Positions 41,389 to 51,145 of a stretch of DNA of 64,000 nt are shown in pieces; the stretch's first letter is position 1; each line of letters begins with the position of its first letter. Under the pieces are notes generated by a model. It had not been told where the DNA came from. It searched no databases and saw only the letters and a program-made list of their open reading frames with translations. This DNA is from Bacteroidales bacterium. GTDB lineage: Bacteria > Bacteroidota > Bacteroidia > Bacteroidales > Muribaculaceae. Where the stretch lies: the NCBI GenBank assembly GCA_015060975.1, contig SUXI01000005.1:119810-183809 (forward strand). The letters are read 5' to 3'. The position numbers and the translations under genes are program-made.

Positions 41389-42168
41389 ATGATCCTTTGT
41401 TTCTCAGGCACCGGCAACAGCCGCTATGTGGCTCACGAGCTTGCTAAAATACTCAACGAAAAGGTCGTTGAGCTTCAAGGCGAGTCGCTCATTTCGCCCT
41501 CCTCATTCAATTGCGACATGAGCAAGGACAAACGTTTCATTTGGGTATTCCCAATCTACTCATGGGGAGTGCCTCCTGTTGTTGTAGAGTTTATCAAATC
41601 GGCACCTCTTAACATCGCTGTCAACAACTGCCATTTTATGGTATGCACCTGCGGCGATGACATAGGAAATGCGCACAAACAATGGCGCAGACTCATCAGC
41701 CGTCGCAACTGGTATGCACAAAGTGCCTATTCGGTGACGATGCCCAACACCTACACGTTGATGAAAGGGTTTGATGTTGATAACAAAGAATTGGAGCAAC
41801 AAAAACTCACCAATGCACACACTCGCATCAACGAGATTGCACTCAAAATAAATTCGGGCTATGCTATAGACGATGTCGTGCGAGGCAGTTGGGCTTGGGT
41901 AAAAACCGCAATCATCTACCCCTATTTCAACCGTTTTTGCATGTCGCCCCGTCCATTCCATGCTACTGACAAATGCATCAGTTGTGGCAAATGTGCCAAA
42001 GCATGCCCCCTCAACAACATCACTATGGAACAAAAACGCCCTCAATGGAGCAACCACTGCGCCCTCTGCCTCCGATGCTACCACCTATGCCCCACCCAAG
42101 CCATAGCCTACGCCAAAGCCACCCAAGGGAAAGGACAATATAATACACTAATTCATAATTCACGATGA
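41389..42168 (+). CDS. EFR1-type flavodoxin/ferredoxin fusion
   Basis: 259 aa; CFSGTGNSRYVAHELA; two 4Fe-4S motifs CISCGKCAKACP and CALCLRCYHLCP. Confidence 0.92.
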   Translation: MILCFSGTGNSRYVAHELAKILNEKVVELQGESLISPSSFNCDMSKDKRFIWVFPIYSWGVPPVVVEFIKSAPLNIAVNNCHFMVCTCGDDIGNAHKQWRRLISRRNWYAQSAYSVTMPNTYTLMKGFDVDNKELEQQKLTNAHTRINEIALKINSGYAIDDVVRGSWAWVKTAIIYPYFNRFCMSPRPFHATDKCISCGKCAKACPLNNITMEQKRPQWSNHCALCLRCYHLCPTQAIAYAKATQGKGQYNTLIHNSR

Positions 42169-42647
42169 TTAGGAATGTAAAGGCGAGTGATGCGAGTGCG
42201 ATTGTTGAGATATATAATGAGTATATTCTCAATACTACTATTTCGTTTGAAATGGAGCCGTTAAGTGTGGAGCAGATGCGCCAGCGCATTGAGGATATTT
42301 CGGCACATTGTCCCTATCTTGTGTGGGAAGAAGATGACGAAATTGCAGGATATTGCTATGCTCACCCTTGGAAAGAACGCGCGGCTTATCACAATACTCT
42401 CGAAACAACCATCTACCTCTCTCCTCGCCACTTTCTCAAAGGTATTGGCACAAAACTAATGAAGCAACTTATCGAAGATTGCCGTCAAGCGGGGTTTAAA
42501 GTGTTAATTGCCTGCATCACTGCCAATAATGAGGTGAGCATCGAAATGCACCGTCGTTTAGGCTTCAAAAAGGTGTCGCACTTTGAGCAAGTGGGCGAAA
42601 AATTAGACCAGTTGCTCGATGTTATCGACATGCAACTAATACTATAG
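42165..42647 (+). CDS. GNAT N-acetyltransferase (phosphinothricin/Pat-like), copy A
   Basis: 160 aa; IVEIYNEYILNTTISFE, GIGTKLMKQLIEDC; near-identical paralog at 46272. Confidence 0.92.
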   Translation: MIRNVKASDASAIVEIYNEYILNTTISFEMEPLSVEQMRQRIEDISAHCPYLVWEEDDEIAGYCYAHPWKERAAYHNTLETTIYLSPRHFLKGIGTKLMKQLIEDCRQAGFKVLIACITANNEVSIEMHRRLGFKKVSHFEQVGEKLDQLLDVIDMQLIL

Positions 42648-42737
42648 AGAATTTATAAATCTCCCTTTAGATTTATACCATAAAGTAAAAAAGTAGAGGC
42701 TATATTATTTTTTTTAATACAACCTTTTTTCTTATTT
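42648..42737. repeat. Intergenic repeat copy 1
   Basis: TTTATACCaTAAAGTAAAAAAGTAgAGGCTATATTATTTTTTT...TAATACAaCCT; second copy at 43468. Confidence 0.7.
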
Positions 42738-42752
42738 CATTTAGAAAGTTTT

Positions 42753-43388
42753 TTACTTTTCGCCTAATTGTTCTAATTTGTAAATAGCCCCTCCGTGTCC
42801 TTGCTCCGCGGCTTTGCGAAACCACTTCACCGCCTCTGTATAGTTCTTAGTCACACCCTCGCCTTTGTGATAGCAGTCTCCAAGGGCATATTGCGCCATT
42901 GCATGTCCTCGCTCAGCGGCTTTTCGATACCATTTCACGGCCATGGTGTAGTTTTTAGGCACAAAACCGCCATAGTGATAGTTCAGCGCAAGTTCATATT
43001 GCGCCTTTGCATGTCCTCGCTCAGCGGCTTTCTTATACCATTTTGCCGCCTCGCACCAGTCTTTACGCACACCTCTGCCATAGTCATAGCACTCTCCAAG
43101 GTAATATTGTGCATCTGCGTGTCCTTGCTCCGCAGCTTTTTGAAACCATTTCGCCGCCTCTGTATAGTTCTTAGTCACTCCATTGCCTTTGTAATAGCAC
43201 ACTCCAAGGTTATTTTGCGCCTCTGTGTATCCTTCCTCGGCGGCTTTTTGAAAACATTCTGCAGCTTTTGTGTAATCGCTAATAACTAAGTAATCCAGTC
43301 CTTTTGTATTTAGCTCCTCAGCGGTTTGAGCCGAGGCTGAGAGGCTGAGGAATAATAATGAGAGAAATAATAAAGATTTTAATTTCAT
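42753..43388 (-). CDS. Secreted Sel1-like repeat protein 1
   Basis: 211 aa; signal peptide; 36-aa repeats (A.QYYLGECYDYGRGVRKDWCEAAKWYKKAAERGHAK). Confidence 0.92.
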   Translation of the reverse strand: MKLKSLLFLSLLFLSLSASAQTAEELNTKGLDYLVISDYTKAAECFQKAAEEGYTEAQNNLGVCYYKGNGVTKNYTEAAKWFQKAAEQGHADAQYYLGECYDYGRGVRKDWCEAAKWYKKAAERGHAKAQYELALNYHYGGFVPKNYTMAVKWYRKAAERGHAMAQYALGDCYHKGEGVTKNYTEAVKWFRKAAEQGHGGAIYKLEQLGEK

Positions 43389-43467
43389 AAGTTTAATTTC
43401 TTATATTTACAGGTGAGTAATATGTAAAGTTAGTGAAACATTTTTGAATTTTCACACAAATTGAAAG

Positions 43468-43564
43468 GAATTTATAGAAATTACCTTTAGGTTTATACCC
43501 TAAAGTAAAAAAGTATAGGCTATATTATTTTTTTCGATTTTAATACAGCCTCTTGTTCTTATTT
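43468..43564. repeat. Intergenic repeat copy 2
   Basis: Near-identical to 42648..42737 with small indels. Confidence 0.7.
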
Positions 43565-43664
43565 AAATAATTTGTTTATTGGAAACTTCTATAAATTGCT
43601 TTGTGAAGATTTATGAATTTTATTTGAGCAGATTTTTGTTTTTTTGTTGAATGAGCAATGTAGG

Positions 43665-43682
43665 GACACGGCGTGCCGTGTC
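43665..43682. repeat. REP-like palindrome GACACGGC-GT-GCCGTGTC
   Basis: Perfect 8-bp arms, 2-bp loop, within TAGGGACACGGCGTGCCGTGTCA. Confidence 0.6.
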
Positions 43683-43775
43683 AGTTGAAACAAAAGCAAA
43701 AAGATGCCAAATAAAAACATAAAGCACACAAAAGAACCATTCCCAATAACTATTGTTTAACTAATTTCGTAGAAT

Positions 43776-44774
43776 TTATAGAAATTCCCTATTCTTTTTA
43801 TTTAATGCGTCAATTGCATCATCTAATTTGTTTATTCTTTTTAATGCGTCAATTGCATCATCGTCTCCTTCCTCAGCGGCTTTGCGATACCATTCTGCCG
43901 CCTCGCTCCAGTCTTTACGCACACCTCTGCCATATTCATAGCACACTCCAAGGCGATATTCCGCAGTGACGTCTCCTTCCTCAGCGGCTTTGCGATACCA
44001 TTTCACCGCCTCGGTGTAGTTTACATGCACACCTCTGCCATATTCATAGCACAATCCAAGGTAACATTGTGCATCTACTTGTTCTTGCTCGGCGGCTTTT
44101 TGAAACCATTTCACCGCCTCGGTGTAGTCTTTAGTCACTCCATTGCCTTTGTAATAGCACTCTCCAAGGTTATTTTGCGCCTCTGCGTATCCTTGCTCTG
44201 CAGCTTTTTGAAACCATTTCGCCGCCTCGGTGTAGTTTTTAGGCACACCTATGCCATCGTAATAGCACTCTCCAAGGTAAAATTGCGCTTCGCCATCTCC
44301 TTGCTCGGCGGCTTTTTGATAACATTCTACAGCTTTTATGTGATTTCGGAGATACATGTAATTTTGTCCTTTAGCAATTAAATCCTCAGAACCGACATAC
44401 TCATCAGAAGATTTCGTTGAAACACAAACAAAAGACACTGTGACATTGTTATTACCCACAAGCTTAAAGGTATTATCACTTAGTACAATCGTATTATATT
44501 CTTCACCTCCGGTTATAAGAGTCATTTTCAAATTATCATTATTCTGTTCATAGACACCTTTACTTGTTTTGCTCAAGCCGAAACCTATGATTTTGCTCTC
44601 TAATTCACCATTCTCAAAGAAATGTAATTCATATGATAAAGCTCCTGCTTTTGTGTCTGCTTGGTAAACATTGCCACACACTTGAGGGACATTTGTTGAA
44701 GCATGGGTTGATGATTGAGCAAATAAAAATAGAAAGTCCATCAACGTGCAAAATAAAATTGTTAATCTCTTCAT
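43776..44774 (-). CDS. Secreted Sel1-like repeat protein 2 with extra N-terminal domain
   Basis: 332 aa; signal-like N-term, about 110 aa unique region, then Sel1-like repeats. Confidence 0.9.
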   Translation of the reverse strand: MKRLTILFCTLMDFLFLFAQSSTHASTNVPQVCGNVYQADTKAGALSYELHFFENGELESKIIGFGLSKTSKGVYEQNNDNLKMTLITGGEEYNTIVLSDNTFKLVGNNNVTVSFVCVSTKSSDEYVGSEDLIAKGQNYMYLRNHIKAVECYQKAAEQGDGEAQFYLGECYYDGIGVPKNYTEAAKWFQKAAEQGYAEAQNNLGECYYKGNGVTKDYTEAVKWFQKAAEQEQVDAQCYLGLCYEYGRGVHVNYTEAVKWYRKAAEEGDVTAEYRLGVCYEYGRGVRKDWSEAAEWYRKAAEEGDDDAIDALKRINKLDDAIDALNKKNREFL

Positions 44775-45195
44775 ATTGTTTATATATTTATATAATGGAG
44801 GTTTTATAAATTCAATTTACCATTAGCGAGTAGCCAGAAACTCTTTAAGGCTACCACTAATATGATTTTGTTTTTGCAAATTTAGCAATACTTTTTCTAA
44901 TTTTAGCGCAAATTTCAGTCTTTTTTGGCGATGAGGGGGGGGTAATATACTGAATATCACAACATAGCACTTGAACATTTGCACAGTTATCCTCTCCTTG
45001 TGGTATCTGTAAATTTGTATTAAGCGTGCTGTGTTGTAGGTAAGGTTTGTCATTGCGACATTCGCCTTTGCCCTGACAATGCCACTCAAAGCAAAGGACA
45101 ATACAATACAATACACTTATCAGCCAATAGACACCCCAAAACCACACAGCGAGTAAATATTCCAAGCTATCGTTCTGTTTCATAGCAAAGTTTTG

Positions 45196-45203
45196 TATCT
45201 TTG
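45196..45203 (+). promoter_or_regulatory. TAnnTTTG -7 element of fic gene
   Basis: TATCTTTG 25 nt upstream of ATG 45228. Confidence 0.45.
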
Positions 45204-45227
45204 TAAAATATAACTTGAGCAAAGGTT

Positions 45228-46265
45228 ATGAGTAAAAAACTCACATATATCCCACCATTTACGGTTAGTAGTAATGCAATTAATTTAATTGCAGAAATAT
45301 CTTCATTAATCGAACGATATGTTATCCGTCTTGAACAATCAGATGGGCTGAAACTACGCAAAGCTAACAGAATTAAGACAATACATAGTTCGCTCGCTAT
45401 TGAGGGAAACAATTTGTCAGAATCACAGGTTTCCGACATTATCAACGGAAAAAACGTAGTGGCTCCCCTTAGAGAAATCCAAGAGGTGAAAAATGCGATT
45501 CGCACCTACGAGTTATACCAATCGTTAAACCCTTTTGAGGTCAATGATCTATTAAAGGCTCACAGAGTAATGATGGAATCATTAATTGACGATAATGGAA
45601 AATTCAGACAAGGAGACGTAGGAGTATTCAGTGGTGACCGATGCATTCACATGGCTCCTCCGGCCCAACAAGTACCATTCCTAATTAAAGATTTATTCAC
45701 TTGGCTTAAATATGCACCCGACCATCTATTAATTCGTAGCTGCGTATTTCATTATGAATTTGAGTTTATACACCCCTTTATTGATGGGAATGGCCGTATG
45801 GGACGAATGTGGCAATCCCTTATTTTAGGACAATTACACCCCATTTTTGAACATCTGCCAATCGAAAGCCTCGTTAATCACAATCAACAAATGTATTATA
45901 ATGCCATAGCATTAAGTTCACAAAAGGTTGATTGCAGTCCGTTCATCGACTTTATGCTTGGCGAAATTCTTAATACGCTCAAAAAATACCAAGGAACTCC
46001 AATTGACAACGAGCTTCCCAATAAACTTCCTAAGAATTTTCCTAATAAACTCAAAATTATTCACCCTTCATTCAATAACTTAACATGGAAAGTCCTTGAA
46101 TGTATTATTGAAAATCCATATACCACTTCTAAAGAAATTGGACTTTCACTAAATATTTCAGACCGCACTGCAAGAAGCCATATATCAATTCTTAAAAACG
46201 CAAATATTATTACACGTATTGGTGGCAATAAAGGCGGGCATTGGGAAGTGAATGATAATTCATAA
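45228..46265 (+). CDS. Fic family protein (AMP-transferase fold) with C-terminal wHTH
   Basis: 345 aa; HPFIDGNGRMGR active motif, N-terminal inhibitory-type SLAIEGN, C-term TSKEIGLSLNISDRTARSHISIL. Confidence 0.95.
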   Translation: MSKKLTYIPPFTVSSNAINLIAEISSLIERYVIRLEQSDGLKLRKANRIKTIHSSLAIEGNNLSESQVSDIINGKNVVAPLREIQEVKNAIRTYELYQSLNPFEVNDLLKAHRVMMESLIDDNGKFRQGDVGVFSGDRCIHMAPPAQQVPFLIKDLFTWLKYAPDHLLIRSCVFHYEFEFIHPFIDGNGRMGRMWQSLILGQLHPIFEHLPIESLVNHNQQMYYNAIALSSQKVDCSPFIDFMLGEILNTLKKYQGTPIDNELPNKLPKNFPNKLKIIHPSFNNLTWKVLECIIENPYTTSKEIGLSLNISDRTARSHISILKNANIITRIGGNKGGHWEVNDNS

Positions 46266-46271
46266 TTCAAG

Positions 46272-46754
46272 ATGATTCGTAGAGTAAAACCAAGCGATGC
46301 AAAAGCGATTGTTGAGATATATAATGAATATATTCTCAATACTACTATTTCGTTTGAGATAGAGCCGTTGAATGTGGAGCAGATGCGCCAGCGCATTGAA
46401 GATATTTCGGCACATTGTCCCTATCTTGTTTGGGAAGAAGATGGTGAAATTGCAGGATATTGCTATGCTCACCCTTGGAAAGAACGCGCGGCTTATCACA
46501 ATACCCTCGAAACGACAATATATCTCGCACCAAAATATTTTCACAAGGGGATAGGCTCAAAATTGATGAACCGCCTCATCGAAGATTGTCGCAAGATGGG
46601 ATTCAGAGTGTTAATTGCATGCATCACTGCCAATAATAAGGTAAGCATCGAAATGCACCGTCGTTTAGGCTTCAAAAAAGTGTCGCACTTTGAACAAGTG
46701 GGCGAAAAACTGGGTCAAGTGCTCGATGTGGTCGATATGCAACTAACATTATAA
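46272..46754 (+). CDS. GNAT N-acetyltransferase (Pat-like), copy B
   Basis: 160 aa; very similar to 42165..42647 at protein and DNA level. Confidence 0.92.
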   Translation: MIRRVKPSDAKAIVEIYNEYILNTTISFEIEPLNVEQMRQRIEDISAHCPYLVWEEDGEIAGYCYAHPWKERAAYHNTLETTIYLAPKYFHKGIGSKLMNRLIEDCRKMGFRVLIACITANNKVSIEMHRRLGFKKVSHFEQVGEKLGQVLDVVDMQLTL

Positions 46755-46770
46755 TTATTATATTTACTTC

Positions 46771-47535
46771 CTATTCAAACACACCTTTCATCTCATCTAT
46801 TACATCTAATGCCGATTGGTCGGGGCGAGCCGGCACAATTGATGCGTAACCTCGGTCGAGCCAGCAATAGTCGGTATCTTCAGCTTCGGGTTCAATATTT
46901 TTGAAGTTACCGGTAAGCAGATAAAATGGTTTTCCATTAGGGTCGATATACTCGGCATATTCTTCAGTCCAAAATCCTCGGGCAGCTCTCACAACTTTTG
47001 CTCCTTTAATATCCCCTTTTGGAAAATTAATATTGAGACATATATCGGCAGGCAATCCTTGCTCAATGACTTTGCGAGTTATTGATTTCAAGAATGGCAA
47101 AGTATTTGAAAACTCGGCTTGGGGAGAATGGCTCAAATAGGAATATCCTATTGATGGAATACCGAGCATACACGTTTCAAGTGCAGCACCCATTGTTCCA
47201 GAATAGATAATATTATTACCGGCATTGCTACCATGGTTAATGCCCGAAAGCAATAAATCGGGACGACGTGGCACAATAGTGTGTAATGCTAATTTCACGC
47301 AATCGACAGGTGTACCATTTACTGAAAAAACTTTAATTCCATTATGCTCAGGGTGTGAAGTAATTCGCAACGGCTTGTTTATTGACATTGCCGACGATTG
47401 CCCCGACTGTGCGTCATCGGGAGCAACAATATACACCTCGCCCATCTCTTTCACAGCCTCAGCCAAGAAAAAAATCCCACGAGCTTTTATCCCATCATCA
47501 TTCGTTATTAATATAAGTGGTTTATTTTGTGCCAT
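46771..47535 (-). CDS. surE: 5'/3'-nucleotidase SurE
   Basis: 254 aa; LILITNDDGIKARGI, SGINHGSNAGNNIIYSGTMGAALE. Confidence 0.96.
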   Translation of the reverse strand: MAQNKPLILITNDDGIKARGIFFLAEAVKEMGEVYIVAPDDAQSGQSSAMSINKPLRITSHPEHNGIKVFSVNGTPVDCVKLALHTIVPRRPDLLLSGINHGSNAGNNIIYSGTMGAALETCMLGIPSIGYSYLSHSPQAEFSNTLPFLKSITRKVIEQGLPADICLNINFPKGDIKGAKVVRAARGFWTEEYAEYIDPNGKPFYLLTGNFKNIEPEAEDTDYCWLDRGYASIVPARPDQSALDVIDEMKGVFE

Positions 47536-47614
47536 AATTCAAATCTTTTCCACAAAGATAATCAATAAAGATTGTAAATTCAACTTTCCTGTCTTAAGAA
47601 AACACCACAAACAA

Positions 47615-48850
47615 CTAATGGTCGGGAGGAGAGGAATCGTTTCCACACAATTTGGTTATTATACGCTTGTTTGCACGGTCAACAAGAACATTGTTTATTG
47701 TTGCGAGATATATTTGTGTTGTGAGCTCGCTGTCATGTCCCATACCCTGACTGATAATGGATATGGGAATATGAGCGTCACGAGCCACACTTGCCCACGA
47801 ATGGCGCGCCACATACATTGTGAGCGGCGCGTCAATATTTGCAAGGAGCGCTACGCGTTTAAGATATTTGTTTACCCGCGACATTATGCATTTATATCTT
47901 GGATATGGGTCATCGGGTGATTCGGATATCGGCAACAAAAACGGTGCGACAGTGATGTATTTATATTTGTCAACAATCTCTTGCATACACCGTTCCCAAC
48001 GTATTTGGAGCTGCTGTCCGGTTTTATGCCGTCGATAATATAATGTATTATATTTTATATCGTCGGTTTTGAGATTAGCCATATCAATAAACGACATTCC
48101 GCGAGTGTAAAACGAAAACATGAACATATCACGGGCAAAATCAAGCGATGGACGATTTGCCAAATTCAATGTTCTTATTCGTTGCAAGGCTTTAAGTGGC
48201 AATGCGCGTTTTACGGTCTTGGCAATGCCTGTATAAACATGTCGGAATGGGTTGCGCATAGGTATTAAATCTTTTTCAATTGCACGATTATATACAGCTC
48301 GTAGATTACGCATATAAAATGACACGGTATTTGGTGACACGCCACGATTTTCAAGATAGGCTTCATAGCGTTGCATCAAATCGGAGTCGATATCAATCAG
48401 TTCAACATCAACATTCTCTCTAAAATTCATAAAACTTTTGAGCGCTGATGAATAACTATGAGCCGTGCCATAACGATTCATCTCAGTAAGGTTATCTATA
48501 GCGTCCAACATGAAATTAAAAAATGACTTAGAACGTCGTTGTCTTAAATAAGAGTTTGCCACATTCACCATGCGAAACGGCTCTCCCGACATTACATAAT
48601 CATCATAAATCGAATGAATTTTCATTATGTCGCATTTTATACTGTCGGCAATTTCTTTGAGTTGCTCTTTGCGAGGAGAGTTTTTGCGAGAGAAACGAAT
48701 GGTGTTTCGATAATGATTCCATTCTTGCACATATATGCGATGTGGAGTATTGATCGACGCCACATCACCTTGGCGGTTAATAATCTGATAATTTATGCGT
48801 CCCGGGTTGTCGGGATTCTCATCAGGAAAAAACCTTACATTAATCTTCAT
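47615..48850 (-). CDS. Tyrosine-type site-specific recombinase
   Basis: 411 aa; SAM-like N-domain, FYTRGMSFIDMANLKTDDI, RRHKTGQ, ARHSWAS, GHDSELTTQIYLA. Confidence 0.92.
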   Translation of the reverse strand: MKINVRFFPDENPDNPGRINYQIINRQGDVASINTPHRIYVQEWNHYRNTIRFSRKNSPRKEQLKEIADSIKCDIMKIHSIYDDYVMSGEPFRMVNVANSYLRQRRSKSFFNFMLDAIDNLTEMNRYGTAHSYSSALKSFMNFRENVDVELIDIDSDLMQRYEAYLENRGVSPNTVSFYMRNLRAVYNRAIEKDLIPMRNPFRHVYTGIAKTVKRALPLKALQRIRTLNLANRPSLDFARDMFMFSFYTRGMSFIDMANLKTDDIKYNTLYYRRHKTGQQLQIRWERCMQEIVDKYKYITVAPFLLPISESPDDPYPRYKCIMSRVNKYLKRVALLANIDAPLTMYVARHSWASVARDAHIPISIISQGMGHDSELTTQIYLATINNVLVDRANKRIITKLCGNDSSPPDH

Positions 48851-48902
48851 AGTTAAAATAAATTTAGGGTTTTATAGATACTGATATATAATTTTCACGA
48901 TG

Positions 48903-48910
48903 CAAAGATA
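48903..48910 (-). promoter_or_regulatory. TAnnTTTG -7 element of recombinase
   Basis: TATCTTTG on minus strand upstream of ATG 48850. Confidence 0.45.
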
Positions 48911-49005
48911 CAACATAAATAGAGGTAAAGGTTGGATAGTGCAAAACGAAACAAATACCGATAATAAATATGAAATGTGGATTATTGGTGTGTTTTTAAC
49001 ATAAA

Positions 49006-49038
49006 AAAAACTGTGCCAACCATTTTGGCACAGTTTTT
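49006..49038 (-). terminator. Rho-independent terminator of parvulin gene
   Basis: AAAAACTGTGCCAA...TTGGCACAGTTTTT. Confidence 0.85.
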
Positions 49039-49061
49039 ATGACTTTGTGTTGTGTTATAAA

Positions 49062-51014
49062 TTATTTGTTTTTAATCGAATTTAGCACTTTTTGCTTGAT
49101 TTTGACGGGGTATTTTTGTTTGATTTCTTTAACCCAATCGGCTTCAAGTTTCGCTTGATAATCCGAAGTCACTATGCCTCTCACATCAGCGGCTTCTTCG
49201 GGAGAGGTTATTATGCGTCCCATGTATCCAAAATAATACTGCCATTTGTTCTTTTCAGGAGCAGGTTTTTCACCGTTAAACGCGATGTAGTCAACGATAG
49301 CGTTATCCCCTTTTGCAGCAATTACTCGTTCCACTCTAATATTGCGTGCAAATTCTTTGCGCAATGCCGGAGCTACAGAATCAACATCAAGAACGTTTTT
49401 GTTCAAAAATTCTTGAGCAAGATTCATTACCGAATCATTTTGTGTGAATATTACGAACCCTTTATATTTGGGCGATTTCCAATTGTCATATTTTGCTCGG
49501 TTTTCGTTGAAATATTGCTCAAGACCCACCTTATCTTTTGCGGCTTTTTCCCACACATTGCGGTTGCTGATTTCAAATAATAGTATTCCGTCGCGATATT
49601 CGTTGATGAGATGACCAAGTTCGGGATGTTTTTTGTCAATATGTTTTTTCTCATATTCAACAGCATAGTACCCCAATGCGATGTCAATAGTGCTGTTAAA
49701 TTGCGCAATACTATGAACAGGAGCCATTTTTACCGACTTAGGCATGCCTTTAAGAACATCTTTCACTGGAATTGTTTCATCACCAACCTTTATGAGTGGC
49801 ATATCACTATTGCCGAATTTCGCAATGACAACAGAGTCGTATCCGTCGTTTTCGTTGATGGCTTTTACTACTTTATCATAATTTTTTTTGATTATTGAAA
49901 CATTGTGTTCCTTTTTAAGAGCTTCCTTTTTTGCTTTTTCGGGCATTAAAGCACGGTCATCATTGTTTATAACAGATGTGATTTCTTGTTTGCAATCTTC
50001 GAGAGTTCCAATACCTTTGCTTGCCACTCGATATATTATGTGCCATCCAAATTGCGTTTGAATCGGTTCCGACATTTGTCCGTCATTTAATGCAAATGCG
50101 GCTGTCTCAAAATCAGGGACCATTTGTCCTACGCCAAACCAACCAAGATCTCCACCTCTTTGTTTTGAGCCACAATCAGATTCGGATGAAGCCACATTGC
50201 TGAATTGAGCGTTCAACTCGGTAGCCGATGCCGATTTTAAAACATTATATAGAGAGTCGATTTGTGTTTTTGCTTTTTGAGCGTCTTCAGGCGATTTCCC
50301 ATGAGTGAGTTTCAAAATGTGTTTGGCATTAATCTGTCCGCGAGCGGGACGACGGTCATTTACCTTAATGATATGAAAACCTGCAAATGTCTCAACGACA
50401 TTAGACACTTGCCCTGTTTTGGTTTCAAATGCGGCTTTTTCAAAAGGGTATGGCCATTTGTTTGCAACGATAAAGCCCATTCGTCCACCTCGATTGGCTG
50501 TACTTTTATCGGTAGAATGTTTTTCTGCCATTTCTTCAAATGTGGCATTTCCGTTTAATATTTCGTTGCGAATGCTGTCGAGACGGGCTTTGCTTTGTTT
50601 ATTGTAGGCGGGATCGTTTGTCAAATGGAACATTATGTGGCTCACATCAACATCTTCTTGCATGCGACTATAAGCCTCATTGATGAGACGCTCCATTACC
50701 GAATTATCTTTGAGATATGGAGCTACAAGCTCGTTGCGGTGTTGGTTGAACTCATTGCGAAAGGCGATGGTGGTATCAATACCGGCAGCTTCGGCATCGG
50801 CAACTTTAAGTTTATATGTAGTAAACATATCGATGTATTCATCGATAGATTGCTTTTGCGATTGCTGAGAATTGTTTTTGTTGTAAAGGTATTCAAATTC
50901 GCTGAGTTTGACATCTTTACCATTTACTGTCATCAATACGGGATCGTTATTCTTTGCCGATGCGCAAAAAAGCGTTGTGGCAACGAGTGCCAATGACACA
51001 AATCTTTTATTCAT
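49062..51014 (-). CDS. Periplasmic peptidyl-prolyl isomerase with two parvulin domains (SurA/PrsA-like)
   Basis: 650 aa; signal peptide; DVSHIMFHL...GGRMGFI...[10 protein letters not shown] and [10 protein letters not shown]...[17 protein letters not shown]. Confidence 0.93.
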   Translation of the reverse strand: MNKRFVSLALVATTLFCASAKNNDPVLMTVNGKDVKLSEFEYLYNKNNSQQSQKQSIDEYIDMFTTYKLKVADAEAAGIDTTIAFRNEFNQHRNELVAPYLKDNSVMERLINEAYSRMQEDVDVSHIMFHLTNDPAYNKQSKARLDSIRNEILNGNATFEEMAEKHSTDKSTANRGGRMGFIVANKWPYPFEKAAFETKTGQVSNVVETFAGFHIIKVNDRRPARGQINAKHILKLTHGKSPEDAQKAKTQIDSLYNVLKSASATELNAQFSNVASSESDCGSKQRGGDLGWFGVGQMVPDFETAAFALNDGQMSEPIQTQFGWHIIYRVASKGIGTLEDCKQEITSVINNDDRALMPEKAKKEALKKEHNVSIIKKNYDKVVKAINENDGYDSVVIAKFGNSDMPLIKVGDETIPVKDVLKGMPKSVKMAPVHSIAQFNSTIDIALGYYAVEYEKKHIDKKHPELGHLINEYRDGILLFEISNRNVWEKAAKDKVGLEQYFNENRAKYDNWKSPKYKGFVIFTQNDSVMNLAQEFLNKNVLDVDSVAPALRKEFARNIRVERVIAAKGDNAIVDYIAFNGEKPAPEKNKWQYYFGYMGRIITSPEEAADVRGIVTSDYQAKLEADWVKEIKQKYPVKIKQKVLNSIKNK

Positions 51015-51145
51015 TGTTTATTAGTTGTTTAAGATTGCAATAATAATTATTATACAAAAATATAGAGATATAACGTTAAACACCATGGTTTTATTATATC
51101 TCTATATTATTATTGGTTGATTAAATCGATTTTGACTTTTGCGTT

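Noticed and set aside
42795-44381. Regular repeats of about 108 bp resembling a repeat array, and plus-strand ORFs 42795..43289 and 44025..44381
   Set aside because: The repeats are in-frame 36-aa Sel1 units on the minus strand, with no CRISPR repeat/spacer structure; the plus-strand ORFs are antisense artefacts.
44823-45222. Minus-strand ORFs of 97 and 121 aa between Sel1 protein 2 and fic
   Set aside because: Overlapping frames with irregular composition and no recognisable motif; likely non-coding, though a transcript cannot be excluded.
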